From Kosmotoga olearia TBF 19.5.1 (lineage in GTDB: Bacteria; Thermotogota; Thermotogae; Petrotogales; Kosmotogaceae), in NCBI RefSeq assembly GCF_000023325.1, contig NC_012785.1:2046001-2110000 (forward strand): DNA of 64,000 nt, given 5' to 3'. How positions within the stretch are numbered: position 1 is the first letter of the stretch; the number at the start of each line of letters is the position of its first letter. Shown here one piece after another: positions 18,200 through 29,789 of this stretch. The notes below the pieces were generated by a model that ran no database searches, was not told the origin of the DNA, and saw only the letters and a program-made list of their open reading frames with translations. The position numbers and the translations under genes were made by a program.

Positions 18200-18885
18200 C
18201 AGTCTCTGCGTCCAAACAACCCGGCAATGAAAATCATTCTCAACAGCTGAAGCATGGCCATCGCCATAGAAGCGATATAGGTCATTGCTGCCGCAGAAAG
18301 AACCTTATTGACGGCAATTACTTCGGATTCTGGCATTCCCATTTCCGCGAGTAAGCGCTTTGCTCTTTTGCTTGCGTCAAATTCAACAGGCAACGTAATC
18401 AGAGTGAAGAGGACAACTAGTGAAAAGAGAACGATTCCAAACCGTATCATAGTTGGTGACCAGAACAGGATTCCCATGAAAAAGATAACCCAGCTGAAAT
18501 ATGAGCCAAAGCTCGCGACTGGTGCAAAGGCATTTCTTACAACCAGCGGAGCGTAATTCTTTGCATGTTGTAATGCGTGGCCGATTTCATGAGCTACAAC
18601 CCCTAATGCCGCGATGGAACTGTTGTTGTAAGTTGCCTGGGATAATCTGACGACCTTTGCTCTTGGATCGTAATGATCGGTTAGTTGACCGGGTATTGTT
18701 TCGATTTTTATATCATACAGTCCTGAATTGTCCAGTAGACGTCTTGCGAGTTCTGCGCCGGTTATACCAAAGGTGGAACGAACCTTAGAATAATAAGTAA
18801 ATCTCTGACTCACGAGAGCTTGAGCCCATATTGCTAATATTATTGCCGGGATCAAAAATATGAATGTTGGATCAAAGAAAAGCAC
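18199..18885 (-). CDS. Membrane zinc metallopeptidase (YugP family)
   Basis: A 228-residue membrane protein with the zinc-protease motif HEIGHALQH (about residues 108-116) and hydrophobic segments at both ends and around 130-175. The family is present next to rsmB/fmt genes in many bacteria; its substrates are unknown. GTG start with GGAGGTGA upstream. A TGGTATAAT extended -10 box lies about 20 bases upstream of the coding start on the minus strand. Confidence 0.85.
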   Translation of the reverse strand: MLFFDPTFIFLIPAIILAIWAQALVSQRFTYYSKVRSTFGITGAELARRLLDNSGLYDIKIETIPGQLTDHYDPRAKVVRLSQATYNNSSIAALGVVAHEIGHALQHAKNYAPLVVRNAFAPVASFGSYFSWVIFFMGILFWSPTMIRFGIVLFSLVVLFTLITLPVEFDASKRAKRLLAEMGMPESEVIAVNKVLSAAAMTYIASMAMAMLQLLRMIFIAGLFGRRD

Positions 18886-18984
18886 ACGATCACCTCCTCA
18901 ATAGATTATACCATCATATATTTGACGTTTTTCTTATCGCTTTGTTCGATGAGTTTTTCGATAAAAAAATAACATGAATCTGAA

Positions 18985-19014
18985 TTGTCATCAGAGTATA
19001 AAGAACGATATAAT
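18985..19014 (+). promoter_or_regulatory. Promoter of queD-ecfT
   Basis: TTGTCA (18985-18990), an 18-base spacer, and TATAAT (19009-19014), followed by GGGAGGG and the queD ATG. It lies in the divergent gap with the zinc protease gene. Confidence 0.65.
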
Positions 19015-19031
19015 AATGTGGGAGGGATAAA

Positions 19032-19391
19032 ATGTTTTATATAACAAAAGAGGTTACTTTTGATGCTGCGCATAACCTGACAAGCTATCATGGGAAGTGC
19101 GAAAAGCTTCACGGGCATACCTACCGTCTTCAGGTAACGATTAAAGGGGAACCGGATGAGGAAGGGATGGTTATAGACTTTGCTGAGTTGAAAAAAGTCA
19201 TTAAAGAAAAGATACTGGACAAGCTCGACCATTCTTACATAAACGATTTAATACCCCAACCTACTGCCGAATATATTGCACGATGGATTTTTGATGAACT
19301 CGAACCCCTTGTAAAGACGGATAAGAGGAAACTTTTTGAGATCGTTCTCTGGGAAACCCCAACGAGTTTCGTGAGATACAGGAAGGAATGA
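19032..19391 (+). CDS. queD: 6-carboxytetrahydropterin synthase QueD family
   Basis: PTPS-family enzyme converting dihydroneopterin triphosphate to 6-carboxytetrahydropterin in the queuosine/preQ0 pathway. 119 residues; zinc ligands are His in FDAAHNL (about 14) and the pair in KLHGHTY (about 27-29), with the catalytic cysteine in GKCEKLH and the C-terminal glutamate in LWETPTS. It heads a two-gene unit with ecfT. No queC, queE or queF is visible in the window. Confidence 0.92.
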   Translation: MFYITKEVTFDAAHNLTSYHGKCEKLHGHTYRLQVTIKGEPDEEGMVIDFAELKKVIKEKILDKLDHSYINDLIPQPTAEYIARWIFDELEPLVKTDKRKLFEIVLWETPTSFVRYRKE

Positions 19392-19398
19392 CCGAGCG

Positions 19399-20184
19399 TT
19401 GAATTTCCCCATTGGAAGATACGTTCCAATTAATTCTCCCATTCACGAAATAGATCCGCGCGCGAAGCTCATAGTTTACATCAGTCTGGCGATTCTCTCT
19501 TTTTTTTGCCAGAGCCCAGCTGATTTTATGTTTATATACCTGTTATTCTTTTTGCAGGCGTATTTGAGTAACGTCCCGATAAAATTCTATTTGAGAAACT
19601 TAAAGAGTGTATATCTCATAGCATTGTTCATTGTGTTTTTCCAGATTTTTTTCACTCCCGGGAAGGTCATATTCCAGATTGGTTCGCTGATTGCTACCAT
19701 AGAGGGTATGAAAAATGCGGTTGTTCTGGTTTTGCGGTTGTTTGGGGCTGTCCTGTTCAGTACCTTGTTGTCTTTCACAACAGCTCCATTGAGGATGGCA
19801 CACTCCATAGAAGATCTTATGCTCAGACTGAAGTTTTCACAGAGAATTGCCAGAAGCGTAGGGCTTATTTTCTCAATATCAATGAGGTTCATTCCCATTC
19901 TTTCTAAAGAGGCCGAACAAATAGTACTAGCTCAACGAGCCCGGGGCGCGAAGTTTAAGAAAAACGGGCTGTTTCCAGAACTTCGAACCTTTATAGCCAT
20001 AATCGTTCCACTTATTGTTCTTTCAATAAAAAAAGCCGACGAACTTGCAATCGCAATGCAGGTTCGCGGCTTTGACAGAGCTCATAAAACATCGGTGAGA
20101 CAGGATTATTTCCAATGGAATATAAAAAGCTCCCTTTTGTGTTTTATGGGGGTTTTATCCTTCTTGTTTGTTATTCTCAACTGA
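19399..20184 (+). CDS. ecfT: Energy-coupling factor transporter transmembrane protein EcfT
   Basis: Membrane scaffold of an ECF-type vitamin importer, joining the two ATPases to a substrate-binding S component. 261 residues, several hydrophobic helices, and the two coupling-helix signatures AQRARGA (about 174-180) and AMQVRGF (about 216-222). TTG start seven bases after queD. The ATPase and S-component genes are not in this window, so the module is of the solitary, shared type or its partners lie elsewhere. Pairing with queD raises the possibility of a pterin or queuosine precursor as cargo, but that is inference. Confidence 0.88.
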   Translation: MNFPIGRYVPINSPIHEIDPRAKLIVYISLAILSFFCQSPADFMFIYLLFFLQAYLSNVPIKFYLRNLKSVYLIALFIVFFQIFFTPGKVIFQIGSLIATIEGMKNAVVLVLRLFGAVLFSTLLSFTTAPLRMAHSIEDLMLRLKFSQRIARSVGLIFSISMRFIPILSKEAEQIVLAQRARGAKFKKNGLFPELRTFIAIIVPLIVLSIKKADELAIAMQVRGFDRAHKTSVRQDYFQWNIKSSLLCFMGVLSFLFVILN

Positions 20185-20186
20185 TC

Positions 20187-21464
20187 TCAGCCCATATTAA
20201 AGAGCTCCAGCAATCTCTGAGGAGCTATTCTCGCCATGGCTTTTGCTGCTGATAATCTCAACTTCCCGTCGTTTGTGGTGGTGTTTATAATCTTTTCGAG
20301 TTCAACAAGGGCATCAGTGATCTTCAAAAAACCAGCCACTCCCACTGCGAGTATCCTAACAGAACGTTCTTCTTTTTTATTCGCAATTATCCGGACAACA
20401 TGATCACCAAGAGTAAGTAATTTCAGCCTTTTCGTAGCCCGCAACCCGGATTTTTTGAGTCGTGTTGAGGTTGAAAGAAGGGCGATCTTCACATCTTCTT
20501 CGATAGAATAGTCAAGCATCGAGGCCAGGGCATCTATGACTGTGGCTCTGACTTTATCGGATGGGTCGTTTAAGGCATTCCTCAAAATGCCTACCATAGC
20601 GGGTTCAGAGAGCTTTTTGAGAATACGGGCACCCATAAGTCTCAATTCTTCATCCACGGAATCAATAAATTTTTCGGCAATTCCGAGAAGGCTCTCGTCG
20701 TAACCGAGTTCTTTTCCGTAAACCCTGGTTGCTGCCACGGCTATTTTTGGATCTTCGGAGTCCATTAGTTTCCTTAGCTTGTCTGATACCATTTCTGGTG
20801 GAAACTTTCCCAGTATTTCTATACAGGCTGTTTTAAGTTCCGGATGAGAAAATTCGTTGATCTTCTCCCAGAGTAATTCTGATTCTTTTTCACCGATTTT
20901 TTGTACCTTCAAAGCTATAGCGACTTTCCTGAGTTTTTTGGGTAATTTTAACATCGCCTGTTCTTCAAGGGGAATATGACCCTTATAAACCTCAAGCATA
21001 GTCTTAATTTCGTTGCTGGGGTCGTTTTCAAAAGTTTTCAATTCTTCAAATGAAGCGTCAGTCTTGATCATTGTTTCAACAAAGGCTTTTCGCACTCTTT
21101 GGGAAGGTTCCTTTGCTATCTTTTCTTTTAGCTCATCATCAAGGAGTCCAAGCTCGACAATATATTTAACAGCGGTCGTTCTAACTGTTTCACTTGGATC
21201 TTCGAGAGCGCGCACGATTGCCATATCATCCGTGCCGGTTTTTGCAAGGTATTCAATAGCGGCTTTCCTAACCGCCGGGGACTCATCTTCGAGGTATTTT
21301 TCAACATCTTCTAACACTACTTCTGAGGTTGCAGATTCCCGAATTGCTTTGGCACGAATGAATGCCGATGGTGATTTGAGCATCTCTGAGAGATGGAGTT
21401 CCCTGCGTCCTTGAATTTCATCTTCAAGGGCATTCAGAATCATTCTTAGTTCCTTTGAAGCCAT
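20187..21464 (-). CDS. HEAT-repeat protein
   Basis: A 425-residue soluble protein made almost entirely of HEAT-like helical repeats, each with the pattern D-x-VR-x-A-A-x-x-L (for example ESPAVRKAAIEYLAK, DPSETVRTTAVKYI, DPSDKVRATVIDALAS). Such solenoids mediate protein contacts; no catalytic domain is present. It ends two bases from the convergent ecfT and lies just downstream of a prepilin-like gene, so a role in a pilus or envelope assembly is possible but unproven. Confidence 0.8.
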   Translation of the reverse strand: MASKELRMILNALEDEIQGRRELHLSEMLKSPSAFIRAKAIRESATSEVVLEDVEKYLEDESPAVRKAAIEYLAKTGTDDMAIVRALEDPSETVRTTAVKYIVELGLLDDELKEKIAKEPSQRVRKAFVETMIKTDASFEELKTFENDPSNEIKTMLEVYKGHIPLEEQAMLKLPKKLRKVAIALKVQKIGEKESELLWEKINEFSHPELKTACIEILGKFPPEMVSDKLRKLMDSEDPKIAVAATRVYGKELGYDESLLGIAEKFIDSVDEELRLMGARILKKLSEPAMVGILRNALNDPSDKVRATVIDALASMLDYSIEEDVKIALLSTSTRLKKSGLRATKRLKLLTLGDHVVRIIANKKEERSVRILAVGVAGFLKITDALVELEKIINTTTNDGKLRLSAAKAMARIAPQRLLELFNMG

Positions 21465-21470
21465 ATTTTT

Positions 21471-23331
<1,861 letters not shown>

Positions 23332-23832
23332 TTAGATGTGTAGCATCAATTCTTCTATTGAGGATATTTGAAGGATCTTTGTCAGGCGGCGATTATCCAG
23401 ATAATACCCGTCTATTAGGGTAGGAGCTATCCTATCGGTCCAGCCACCTGTACCACGGAATAGTATAACAGGTTTTTGATAAGCGTAAGAGGTAACAATT
23501 TCGAAGAGGGTACCGACTTCTCCACCTATGGAAATAACCATATCTGCTGCATGTATCAGTACCAGAGAACGGACAAGATAATCCTGACCTGTGTCCAGAT
23601 TAATTGTGTTGTATGGATTTCCCCTTGCGCCCTTTGGTAAAACGCCTATGATAGTACCTGAGGCCTCTTTTGCACCTCTGGCAACCAATTCCATCACACC
23701 GTCTCTCCCGCCAGTAATGATAGTGTGGTCTTTTTGTGCCAGAACCCTGCCGGTTTGAACACAGATCTCTTCCAGAGATTTCACAGGATCTTTATCAATG
23801 GGACCCGAATAACCGATTACCGCTATTCTCAA
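23332..23832 (-). CDS. LOG-family / TIGR00725 nucleotide-binding protein
   Basis: A 166-residue Rossmann-like protein. GGRDGVMELVARGA and GGEVGTLFEI match the PGGxGTxxE signature of the LOG/lysine-decarboxylase-like family, whose members cleave ribose phosphate from nucleotide monophosphates. This belongs to the shorter TIGR00725-type branch, for which activity is not established. TTG start overlapping the lptB stop. Confidence 0.8.
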   Translation of the reverse strand: MRIAVIGYSGPIDKDPVKSLEEICVQTGRVLAQKDHTIITGGRDGVMELVARGAKEASGTIIGVLPKGARGNPYNTINLDTGQDYLVRSLVLIHAADMVISIGGEVGTLFEIVTSYAYQKPVILFRGTGGWTDRIAPTLIDGYYLDNRRLTKILQISSIEELMLHI

Positions 23833-24557
23833 ACTATCTCTTCCCTTCCAAGATAATTCTCTATGACCTTGCTATCTGATAGAACTGTATCTGGATCACC
23901 GCTGGCTATGACCTCTCCTTTGTGAAGCACATAAAGACTGTCGACAACCTGGTGGATGCTATTTACATCGTGGTCTGTAACGATTACCCCTATTCCCTTT
24001 TCACGAAGTTTCCTGATCATCTTCTGAATGTCTTTTACGGTGATTGGATCGATTCCTACAAAAGGTTCATCCAGAAGAATAAAGGATGGAGAGAGAACCA
24101 GTGTTCTTGCGAATTCGAGTCTCCTTTTCTCACCGCCAGATATGAGGTCAGCGGATTGATGTCTCAGGTGAAAGATCCCGAATTCTTTCAACAATTCCTC
24201 GGCCCTTTTCTGGGCGGTTTCTTTCTGGCCTGTTAACTTGAGAATCATTAAAATATTGTCGAGCACAGAAAGGCCACGAAATATAGAGGTTTCCTGTGGA
24301 AGATAGGCAATACCTTTTCTCGCTCTTTCGTGTACGGGGAGGTGAGTAATCTTTTTCTTGTTTAAATATATTTCACCGCTATCAGGGATTACAATACCAA
24401 GGATTGACTTAAAAGCAGTGGTTTTCCCGGCCCCGTTGGGGCCGAGAATACCAACCACTTCTCCAGAATGAGCGATTATATTAACGCCCTTCAATACCTG
24501 TCTCTTTCCGAAACGTTTATAAATATCCTTACAAAGCAATATCGAACGGGTTATCAC
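23829..24557 (-). CDS. lptB: LPS-export-type ABC transporter ATPase LptB
   Basis: A 242-residue ATPase with Walker A GPNGAGKTT, signature LISGGEKRRLEFAR, Walker B ILLDEPFVGIDP and H-loop TDHDV. The close match to the LptB subtype (FVGIDPITVKDIQ, GLSVLDNI) points to the envelope-spanning LPS-export machine. Thermotogota have an outer sheath, and the neighbouring ompH supports an outer-membrane biogenesis role. LptF/G/A/C are not seen here. GTGA overlap with the ompH stop. Confidence 0.85.
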   Translation of the reverse strand: MITRSILLCKDIYKRFGKRQVLKGVNIIAHSGEVVGILGPNGAGKTTAFKSILGIVIPDSGEIYLNKKKITHLPVHERARKGIAYLPQETSIFRGLSVLDNILMILKLTGQKETAQKRAEELLKEFGIFHLRHQSADLISGGEKRRLEFARTLVLSPSFILLDEPFVGIDPITVKDIQKMIRKLREKGIGVIVTDHDVNSIHQVVDSLYVLHKGEVIASGDPDTVLSDSKVIENYLGREEIV

Positions 24558-25051
24558 TTATTTTCGAATCCCCTCAAATATTCGATAACCTGATCTGTTA
24601 TATCGAATACCTCTTTACTGTATATGACAGCCTCTTTTGTGAGTATTAGATCGTAACCCATGAAGTCAGCATAGCTGTTTATTCTTTTGCGAATCTGGTC
24701 AACGATAACCTGTGTCTTTGCGTTGTAGGTGCTTTGAAGCGTTTGTTCGTACTGGGCTTTTTTAGCGAGTATTTCCTGCTGTTTTGCAAAGAGTTCCTCG
24801 TTGCTGGCACCTTCATCCTTCATTTTTTTGTATTCTGCTACGAGAGCGTCAAGTTGCCTCTGGTAAAACTGTTGATCTTCTTGATAACTCTGATTCAGCT
24901 CTTTCCAATCCTTTGTGGATTCAAGTACCTTCTGGATGTCCACAACCGCCACGTTAGAGAGAGGGGTGGATTCGTTGGTTTTTCCGGATATGGCGACAAT
25001 AGCCGTCAAAAGGACAACGATCAATGAAAGAATGAGTATTGACTTTTTCAT
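24554..25051 (-). CDS. OmpH/Skp-family periplasmic chaperone
   Basis: A 165-residue protein with an N-terminal signal peptide (MKKSILILSLIVVLLTAIVA) and a long coiled coil (about residues 50-125) typical of Skp/OmpH, which holds unfolded outer-membrane proteins. VVDIQKVLESTKDWKEL at the start of the mature part and the C-terminal VIYSKEVFDITDQVI fit the family. Coupled to lptB. Confidence 0.85.
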   Translation of the reverse strand: MKKSILILSLIVVLLTAIVAISGKTNESTPLSNVAVVDIQKVLESTKDWKELNQSYQEDQQFYQRQLDALVAEYKKMKDEGASNEELFAKQQEILAKKAQYEQTLQSTYNAKTQVIVDQIRKRINSYADFMGYDLILTKEAVIYSKEVFDITDQVIEYLRGFENK

Positions 25052-25081
25052 TGGAGCACCTCCTATATAAAATTTATGAGA

Positions 25082-25528
25082 TTAAAATTGTTTACGAGAA
25101 TCGAGAAGAATGGTAACAGGTCCATCGTTGGTCAAACTTACCAGCATATGAGCCTGGAAAACGCCTGTTTCAACATGCACTCTCTCGGAAGCTTTTTTTA
25201 CAAAACGGTCGAAAATTTCTTTAGCTTTATCTGGCGGCGCGGCTTCGGTAAAAGAAGGTCTCCTGCCTTTGCGCGCATCTCCCAGGAGAGTGAACTGTGA
25301 AACGAGCATAAGTTGCCCGCCTTTTTCAAGAAGGGAGAGATTCATCTTACCAGTTTCATCTTCGAATATCCTGAGGTTGAGTATTTTCTCGAGCATCCAA
25401 TCCAGATCCTTTTCAGTGTCATCTTTTTGAACGCCGAGAAGTACCATCAAACCATCGGATATTTTACCAACAATCTTTCCGTCTACCTTTACTTCGGCTT
25501 CACTTACCCTTTGTACGACTGCTCTCAT
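25082..25528 (-). CDS. dtd: D-aminoacyl-tRNA deacylase Dtd
   Basis: Quality-control enzyme hydrolysing D-aminoacyl-tRNA. 148 residues with MRAVVQRV at the N-terminus, the active-site loop [10 protein letters not shown] (about 78-87) and the cross-subunit NDGPVTILL motif near the C-terminus. ATGA overlap with the relA stop; relA-dtd adjacency is common in bacteria. Confidence 0.95.
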   Translation of the reverse strand: MRAVVQRVSEAEVKVDGKIVGKISDGLMVLLGVQKDDTEKDLDWMLEKILNLRIFEDETGKMNLSLLEKGGQLMLVSQFTLLGDARKGRRPSFTEAAPPDKAKEIFDRFVKKASERVHVETGVFQAHMLVSLTNDGPVTILLDSRKQF

Positions 25529-27705
25529 GGCAACCCTCCTGTTCTGGCAACTGCTTGCACTCCTCTAATGCCTCTAATGCTTTCCATTACGGATGTTAAA
25601 TGACCTATATCTTTGACCAGCAGATTCGCCGCAAGGATACTTTGTCCCCAGTCTCCGGAACTCACATAATACTTTTTCACCTTGGCGTTTTTATTTTCAA
25701 TCTTTTCCAGGATTCTTCCAACGACGTTTTTCTCTGTTGTATCAAAAACCGCTTTTATCCAGGCATCATAACGACCGTCTAAGGTAAAAGTCCAGCTGGC
25801 TTCCAGTAACTTGTCTGCCGCAATGTTTATAAGATTCTTGCAATTTCTCACGTGTATAGATATTCCACGGCTGCTGATAACTGCAACGATTTTATCACCG
25901 GGTAAAGGATTGCAACACTTAGCGAAGTGAACGTCTATTCCACTCTGTCCGGCGATTAATACCTCTTTACCGAGGGCCTGCTTTGGTTTGACTGGTTTTA
26001 ACAATTTCTTGGGGATCTCGATATCTATCGGTTGGGGTTCAAGACATTTCAGCATCTCTGCCATGGTTATTGTCCCGTCTCCGAGCTTCATAAAAAACTC
26101 GTTTTCTGTATTGACACCAGAACGTTTCATCAATTCTTTGACGCTCTCGCTGTTCAAAAGTTCTTCCATTGGTTTTGCGAGTTTTTTGCTGATCTTACGG
26201 AAGGTTTCTTTACCCCGTTCCACAAGCTCATTTTTGTATTTGGTTTTGAAGAAACGTCTTATTTTGGCTTTTGTACTGTTCGAGCGCACGTAGTTCAGCC
26301 AATCCAGGCTTGGGCCTTCACTATTCTTGTTTACTATGATTTCAACCCTGTCACCCAGTTGAAGCTGATAATTTATCGGAACCATCTTACCGTTAACCTT
26401 TGCACCTGCCAAATGATGACCTATTTCCGTGTGAATGGCATACGCAAAATCGATGGGAGTCGCACCTTTTGGAAGATGGATAACCTCACCCTTTGGGGTA
26501 AACACGAAGACCTCGTCTGTTTCCAGTTCTTTAGAAACGCTTTCTATATCTTTGAAACTTTCGATGAAATCCTTGTGCCAGTTCGATAACTGGTGGAACC
26601 AGCTTCGTTCTTTCAGGTCTATCCCCTCTTTATATATCCAGTGAGCTGCAAGCCCGAATTCAGCCTCTTTGTGCATCTTCTCGCTTCGGATCTGGATCTC
26701 AAGAGGTTCACCTTTGTGGGTGATTAAAGTGGTATGAAGTGATTTATACCCATTTGATTTAGGGGCAGCGATGTAATCTTTAAACCTGCCGGGAACGGGT
26801 GGCCATAGAGAATGGACGATTCCAAGTATTTTATAGCAGCTAACTTCGTCTTCCGTTATGATTCTTAGGGCTATTAAGTCATAGATCTCATCGAAGGATT
26901 TGTTCTTTCGAATCATTTTTTGCCAGATGCTATAAAGGTGTTTTACCCTTCCTTCAATCAGAAAGTTTACCCTGTGCTTTCTCAATTCATTGGCAACTAT
27001 ATTTCTGTATTCGTCCATTGTTGCCTGACGTTCATGAAGTTTCTTCTTCACTCTCAGTTTCAACTCATTGTAGTCATTTGGGTACAGATACTTGAAGGAA
27101 AGATCCTCGAGTTCCCACTTTATTCTGTGAATACCGATTCTATGAGCGATGGGAGCGTAAATATTAAGCGTTTCCAGCGCTTTGTCCTTTCGTTTTTTGT
27201 CGTTTTTAACGAAATAAAGGGTTCTCATATTATGCAGACGGTCAGCGAGTTTAACAATGATAATACGTGGGTCGCTGGAAAGGGCGAGAAGCATTTTGCG
27301 AATTGTTTCTATCTTTATTCTGGATTTTATTTCAGCTTTATCCAGTGTTTCAGATAACTTGAGGTTATTTATTTTGGTTACACCATCTACAATTTTGGCA
27401 ACTATCGGGCCAAACCGATTTTCTACATCTTCGAGTGGAACATTGCAATCCTCAACCACGTCATGCAAAAGCCCGGATACCAATGTATCCGTATCGGCCT
27501 GAAGCTCGGCAAGGATTTTTGTTACTGCAACGGGATGTGAAATAAAAGGCTCACCTGATTCTCTGTACTGTCCTTCGTGGTTTTCTCTGGCAAGCTCATA
27601 TGCGGAAATAATTCTCTCCCGTTCTCTGCGTTTTAGCTTTTTTTGTAAGATCTTTTCTATTTCGGAAACTAATTTTGATCCTTCACCATTATATAGTAAG
27701 GGCAT
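25525..27705 (-). CDS. relA: Bifunctional (p)ppGpp synthetase/hydrolase (RelA/SpoT family)
   Basis: Stringent-response enzyme of about 726 residues. An HD hydrolase domain ([29 protein letters not shown]) is intact, followed by the synthetase domain ([27 protein letters not shown]), a TGS domain ([17 protein letters not shown]), a zinc-finger-like segment ([12 protein letters not shown]) and a C-terminal ACT. Both activities should be present. I choose ATG 27705, six bases behind AGAGGTGG, over a GTG that overlaps that ribosome site. Confidence 0.94.
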   Translation of the reverse strand: MPLLYNGEGSKLVSEIEKILQKKLKRRERERIISAYELARENHEGQYRESGEPFISHPVAVTKILAELQADTDTLVSGLLHDVVEDCNVPLEDVENRFGPIVAKIVDGVTKINNLKLSETLDKAEIKSRIKIETIRKMLLALSSDPRIIIVKLADRLHNMRTLYFVKNDKKRKDKALETLNIYAPIAHRIGIHRIKWELEDLSFKYLYPNDYNELKLRVKKKLHERQATMDEYRNIVANELRKHRVNFLIEGRVKHLYSIWQKMIRKNKSFDEIYDLIALRIITEDEVSCYKILGIVHSLWPPVPGRFKDYIAAPKSNGYKSLHTTLITHKGEPLEIQIRSEKMHKEAEFGLAAHWIYKEGIDLKERSWFHQLSNWHKDFIESFKDIESVSKELETDEVFVFTPKGEVIHLPKGATPIDFAYAIHTEIGHHLAGAKVNGKMVPINYQLQLGDRVEIIVNKNSEGPSLDWLNYVRSNSTKAKIRRFFKTKYKNELVERGKETFRKISKKLAKPMEELLNSESVKELMKRSGVNTENEFFMKLGDGTITMAEMLKCLEPQPIDIEIPKKLLKPVKPKQALGKEVLIAGQSGIDVHFAKCCNPLPGDKIVAVISSRGISIHVRNCKNLINIAADKLLEASWTFTLDGRYDAWIKAVFDTTEKNVVGRILEKIENKNAKVKKYYVSSGDWGQSILAANLLVKDIGHLTSVMESIRGIRGVQAVARTGGLP

Positions 27706-27776
27706 ATTTTCCACCTCTTTAGCCCTTTTAACTATTTTATCATGAAAATCCGTTTTGATTCAGAGTTATTGAGCTT

Positions 27777-28511
27777 TTAGAGCATAAAAGCTTTTACAGC
27801 ATTTATGATTACGACAACGATAAGAACAATCCTTAAAAATTTCTCTCCCTTTTTTATGGCAAACCTTACGGCGAGATAGGCACCACTCATATTTCCCAGT
27901 GCAAGCAACAATCCGACCGGTACATTCACCATACCTTTTGACAGAAAGACAACCAGCGAAGTTGTGGTGTAAATGAGGATAATCCCCACCTTGATTGCAT
28001 TAGTTCTCACAAGGTTTGTCCCTATAAAGAAGGTTATCGCAGCGATCATCAGAAAGCCAATCCCTGCTTGAATGAATCCGCCGTATATACCAAGTCCGAA
28101 GAACACCAATACCCTGAGGATAGAGTTTGTTGAAGAGTTACTCTTTTTGAGTTTGGGTTTTCTTATTACAAAATAGGTCATGATCAACAGTGTGATGCCA
28201 ATTACTTTTTGCAATAGATTTTTGTCTAAATCAAGAGCGATAAAGGATCCCAGAATTGCACCTGCTGCCGCCACTGTCCCGAGGGGCAAGGAAATTCTGA
28301 AAGCTTTTACTCCTTTTTTCTCGAAGCTTGTAACTGCAACAAGATTTTGAAAGAATATGGCTATTCTGTTTGTGGCGTTTGCGATGTTTGCGTCGAGTCC
28401 AAGGAACATCAGCATTGGAAGTGTAAGCATCGAGCCTCCGCCTGCGAGGGTATTCATTATTCCCGCGAGGAGACCAACGAAATATGTCGAAATGTAAAAA
28501 ACCACCTGCAA
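27777..28511 (-). CDS. TSUP-family membrane permease (TauE/SafE)
   Basis: A 244-residue membrane protein with seven or eight hydrophobic helices and two internal repeats. The motif AGIMNTLAGGGSMLTLP near the N-terminus and GGFIQAGIGF in the second half are typical of the TauE/SafE family, linked to sulfite, sulfonate or organic acid export. TTG start with AGGAGTGA upstream. Substrate unknown. Last gene of the long housekeeping minus-strand run. Confidence 0.85.
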   Translation of the reverse strand: MQVVFYISTYFVGLLAGIMNTLAGGGSMLTLPMLMFLGLDANIANATNRIAIFFQNLVAVTSFEKKGVKAFRISLPLGTVAAAGAILGSFIALDLDKNLLQKVIGITLLIMTYFVIRKPKLKKSNSSTNSILRVLVFFGLGIYGGFIQAGIGFLMIAAITFFIGTNLVRTNAIKVGIILIYTTTSLVVFLSKGMVNVPVGLLLALGNMSGAYLAVRFAIKKGEKFLRIVLIVVVIINAVKAFML

Positions 28512-28842
28512 GGGAAATCACTCCTGAGACCTAATCTTCTGGATTACAAGGTAGGTATATGAGCATCATACCATTTTGTTGGATAACTTTTTGTACAACT
28601 TGTACACGTGTATATAGAATCAGAACAAAATATACAATAATACCAGCTGCTGTATTGTGCAACTATTTTATGGTTATTGTAGGGCGAGTATATAATAGCA
28701 TAGTCTGTAAAGATGGTTGTATAGGTTGTACGTTGTGGTGGGTACAATAACATATGAATTTGTGAGAACCTATGTAGCACATATAAGAAATGGTATAATA
28801 TGTACAAATATAAACAGCATAATGTGCGATGGAGGTGTAAAA
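28512..28842. other. AT-rich gap with repeated TTGTACAA-like motifs
   Basis: No gene. TTGTACAA occurs at 28591-28598, TTGTACAC at 28600-28607, TTGTAT at 28717, TTGTAC at 28726, GTACAA at 28742 and TGTACAAA at 28801-28808. Similar motifs occur on the far side of the recombinase gene (30,936-31,085). They may be operators or protein-loading sites for the module between them. Confidence 0.5.
28791..28799 (+). promoter_or_regulatory. Extended -10 promoter element
   Basis: TGGTATAAT is a perfect extended -10 box, 44 bases before the ATG of the following gene. No convincing -35 hexamer is seen at 16-18 bases, which is normal for extended -10 promoters. A TGTACAAA motif overlaps the expected start of transcription. 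Confidence 0.55.
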
Positions 28843-29760
28843 ATGGCTCGTTCCATAACAATAGTAGATATACTGAATATTTTGGGAACATTGGAAGACG
28901 AAAGCGGGACACAATCTTCCAGAAATAAGTTCCTTAACGGTTATCTGCAAAAGCTTTCGAGCATCGAAGAAGTCACTGGCGACGCTACGATGTTACTCGA
29001 TTCTCTAGATACCAGTGATGAAAAACAGGTGCTGTTGTATGAAAGAGCTTACGCGGATCTTACAAACAGACTTGCTGAAATCGCAGGATTCAAGGTTAAT
29101 TATGTAAAATACTCCAATCGTGAAAGAATAACCGGCATCTGGGAAGCTGGAAACGACTTTAAATTGAAGGTTGCGGCTTTCATTCCATTTGAGGCGTCTC
29201 AAGGGCGGGGAATTTCCAGGCATGCGCTTCTCGTGCTACCGGAACCCGTTGATTTTCAGAGACCCTTTGTGACGTTTATGAAACTTGCTGAATTTTTGAA
29301 TATGGTGGTACAGATAAACCTTCCGCTTTCCACCATTGCAGGAGTGCTGTCCATAGACGATAACTATGATAAAAAGCTAGCTCCTGTAATGGAATTGAGT
29401 ATATTAGCCTTCAAAAGTAAATTAGCGCCTTTCAAACGTACAGCAACGCTTCAAAGCGAATGGGATAAAGAGGAGATCCAGACACTTCTGAATAAACTAA
29501 AACCAGCTACAAGGGTATTTCTCACTATACTGCTGGATAAAGAATCCAACGCTTCCGAAATTTATGCTAAAATGAATCCCATTTTGACAGAAATGGGAGA
29601 ACCAGAAGTGAAAAGTCCCATGGCGGTGGGTGCAATCATGGGTGCCCTCTCAAAACATTATGCAGGCATAAAAGAACCCCTTGTTTTTAGAAAGAATCGC
29701 CGCTATTTTATCAATGAAAAGTACCGTGAGCTACTATCGGAATTGCTAAGCAGCTTGTGA
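28843..29760 (+). CDS. Unrecognised protein, possible nuclease-like N-domain plus winged helix
   Basis: A 305-residue protein not assigned to a family. ATG with GGAGG seven bases upstream. Residues about 60-125 (LYERAYADLTNRLAEIAGF, then NRERITGIWEAGNDFKLKVAAF) resemble in outline the start of restriction-like PD-(D/E)XK domains, but the acidic/lysine triad is not intact, so catalysis is doubtful. The C-terminal 90 residues (KPATRVFLTILLD ... ASEIYAKMNPIL ... MGALSKHYAGIKEPLVF) look like a winged-helix DNA-binding domain. Position next to a Xer recombinase, a dif-like site and repeated palindromes suggests a DNA-binding role. These domain readings are inference. Confidence 0.6.
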   Translation: MARSITIVDILNILGTLEDESGTQSSRNKFLNGYLQKLSSIEEVTGDATMLLDSLDTSDEKQVLLYERAYADLTNRLAEIAGFKVNYVKYSNRERITGIWEAGNDFKLKVAAFIPFEASQGRGISRHALLVLPEPVDFQRPFVTFMKLAEFLNMVVQINLPLSTIAGVLSIDDNYDKKLAPVMELSILAFKSKLAPFKRTATLQSEWDKEEIQTLLNKLKPATRVFLTILLDKESNASEIYAKMNPILTEMGEPEVKSPMAVGAIMGALSKHYAGIKEPLVFRKNRRYFINEKYRELLSELLSSL

Positions 29761-29789
29761 AGCTGTGTTTGGAGTGAAAGGTGTTAGAA

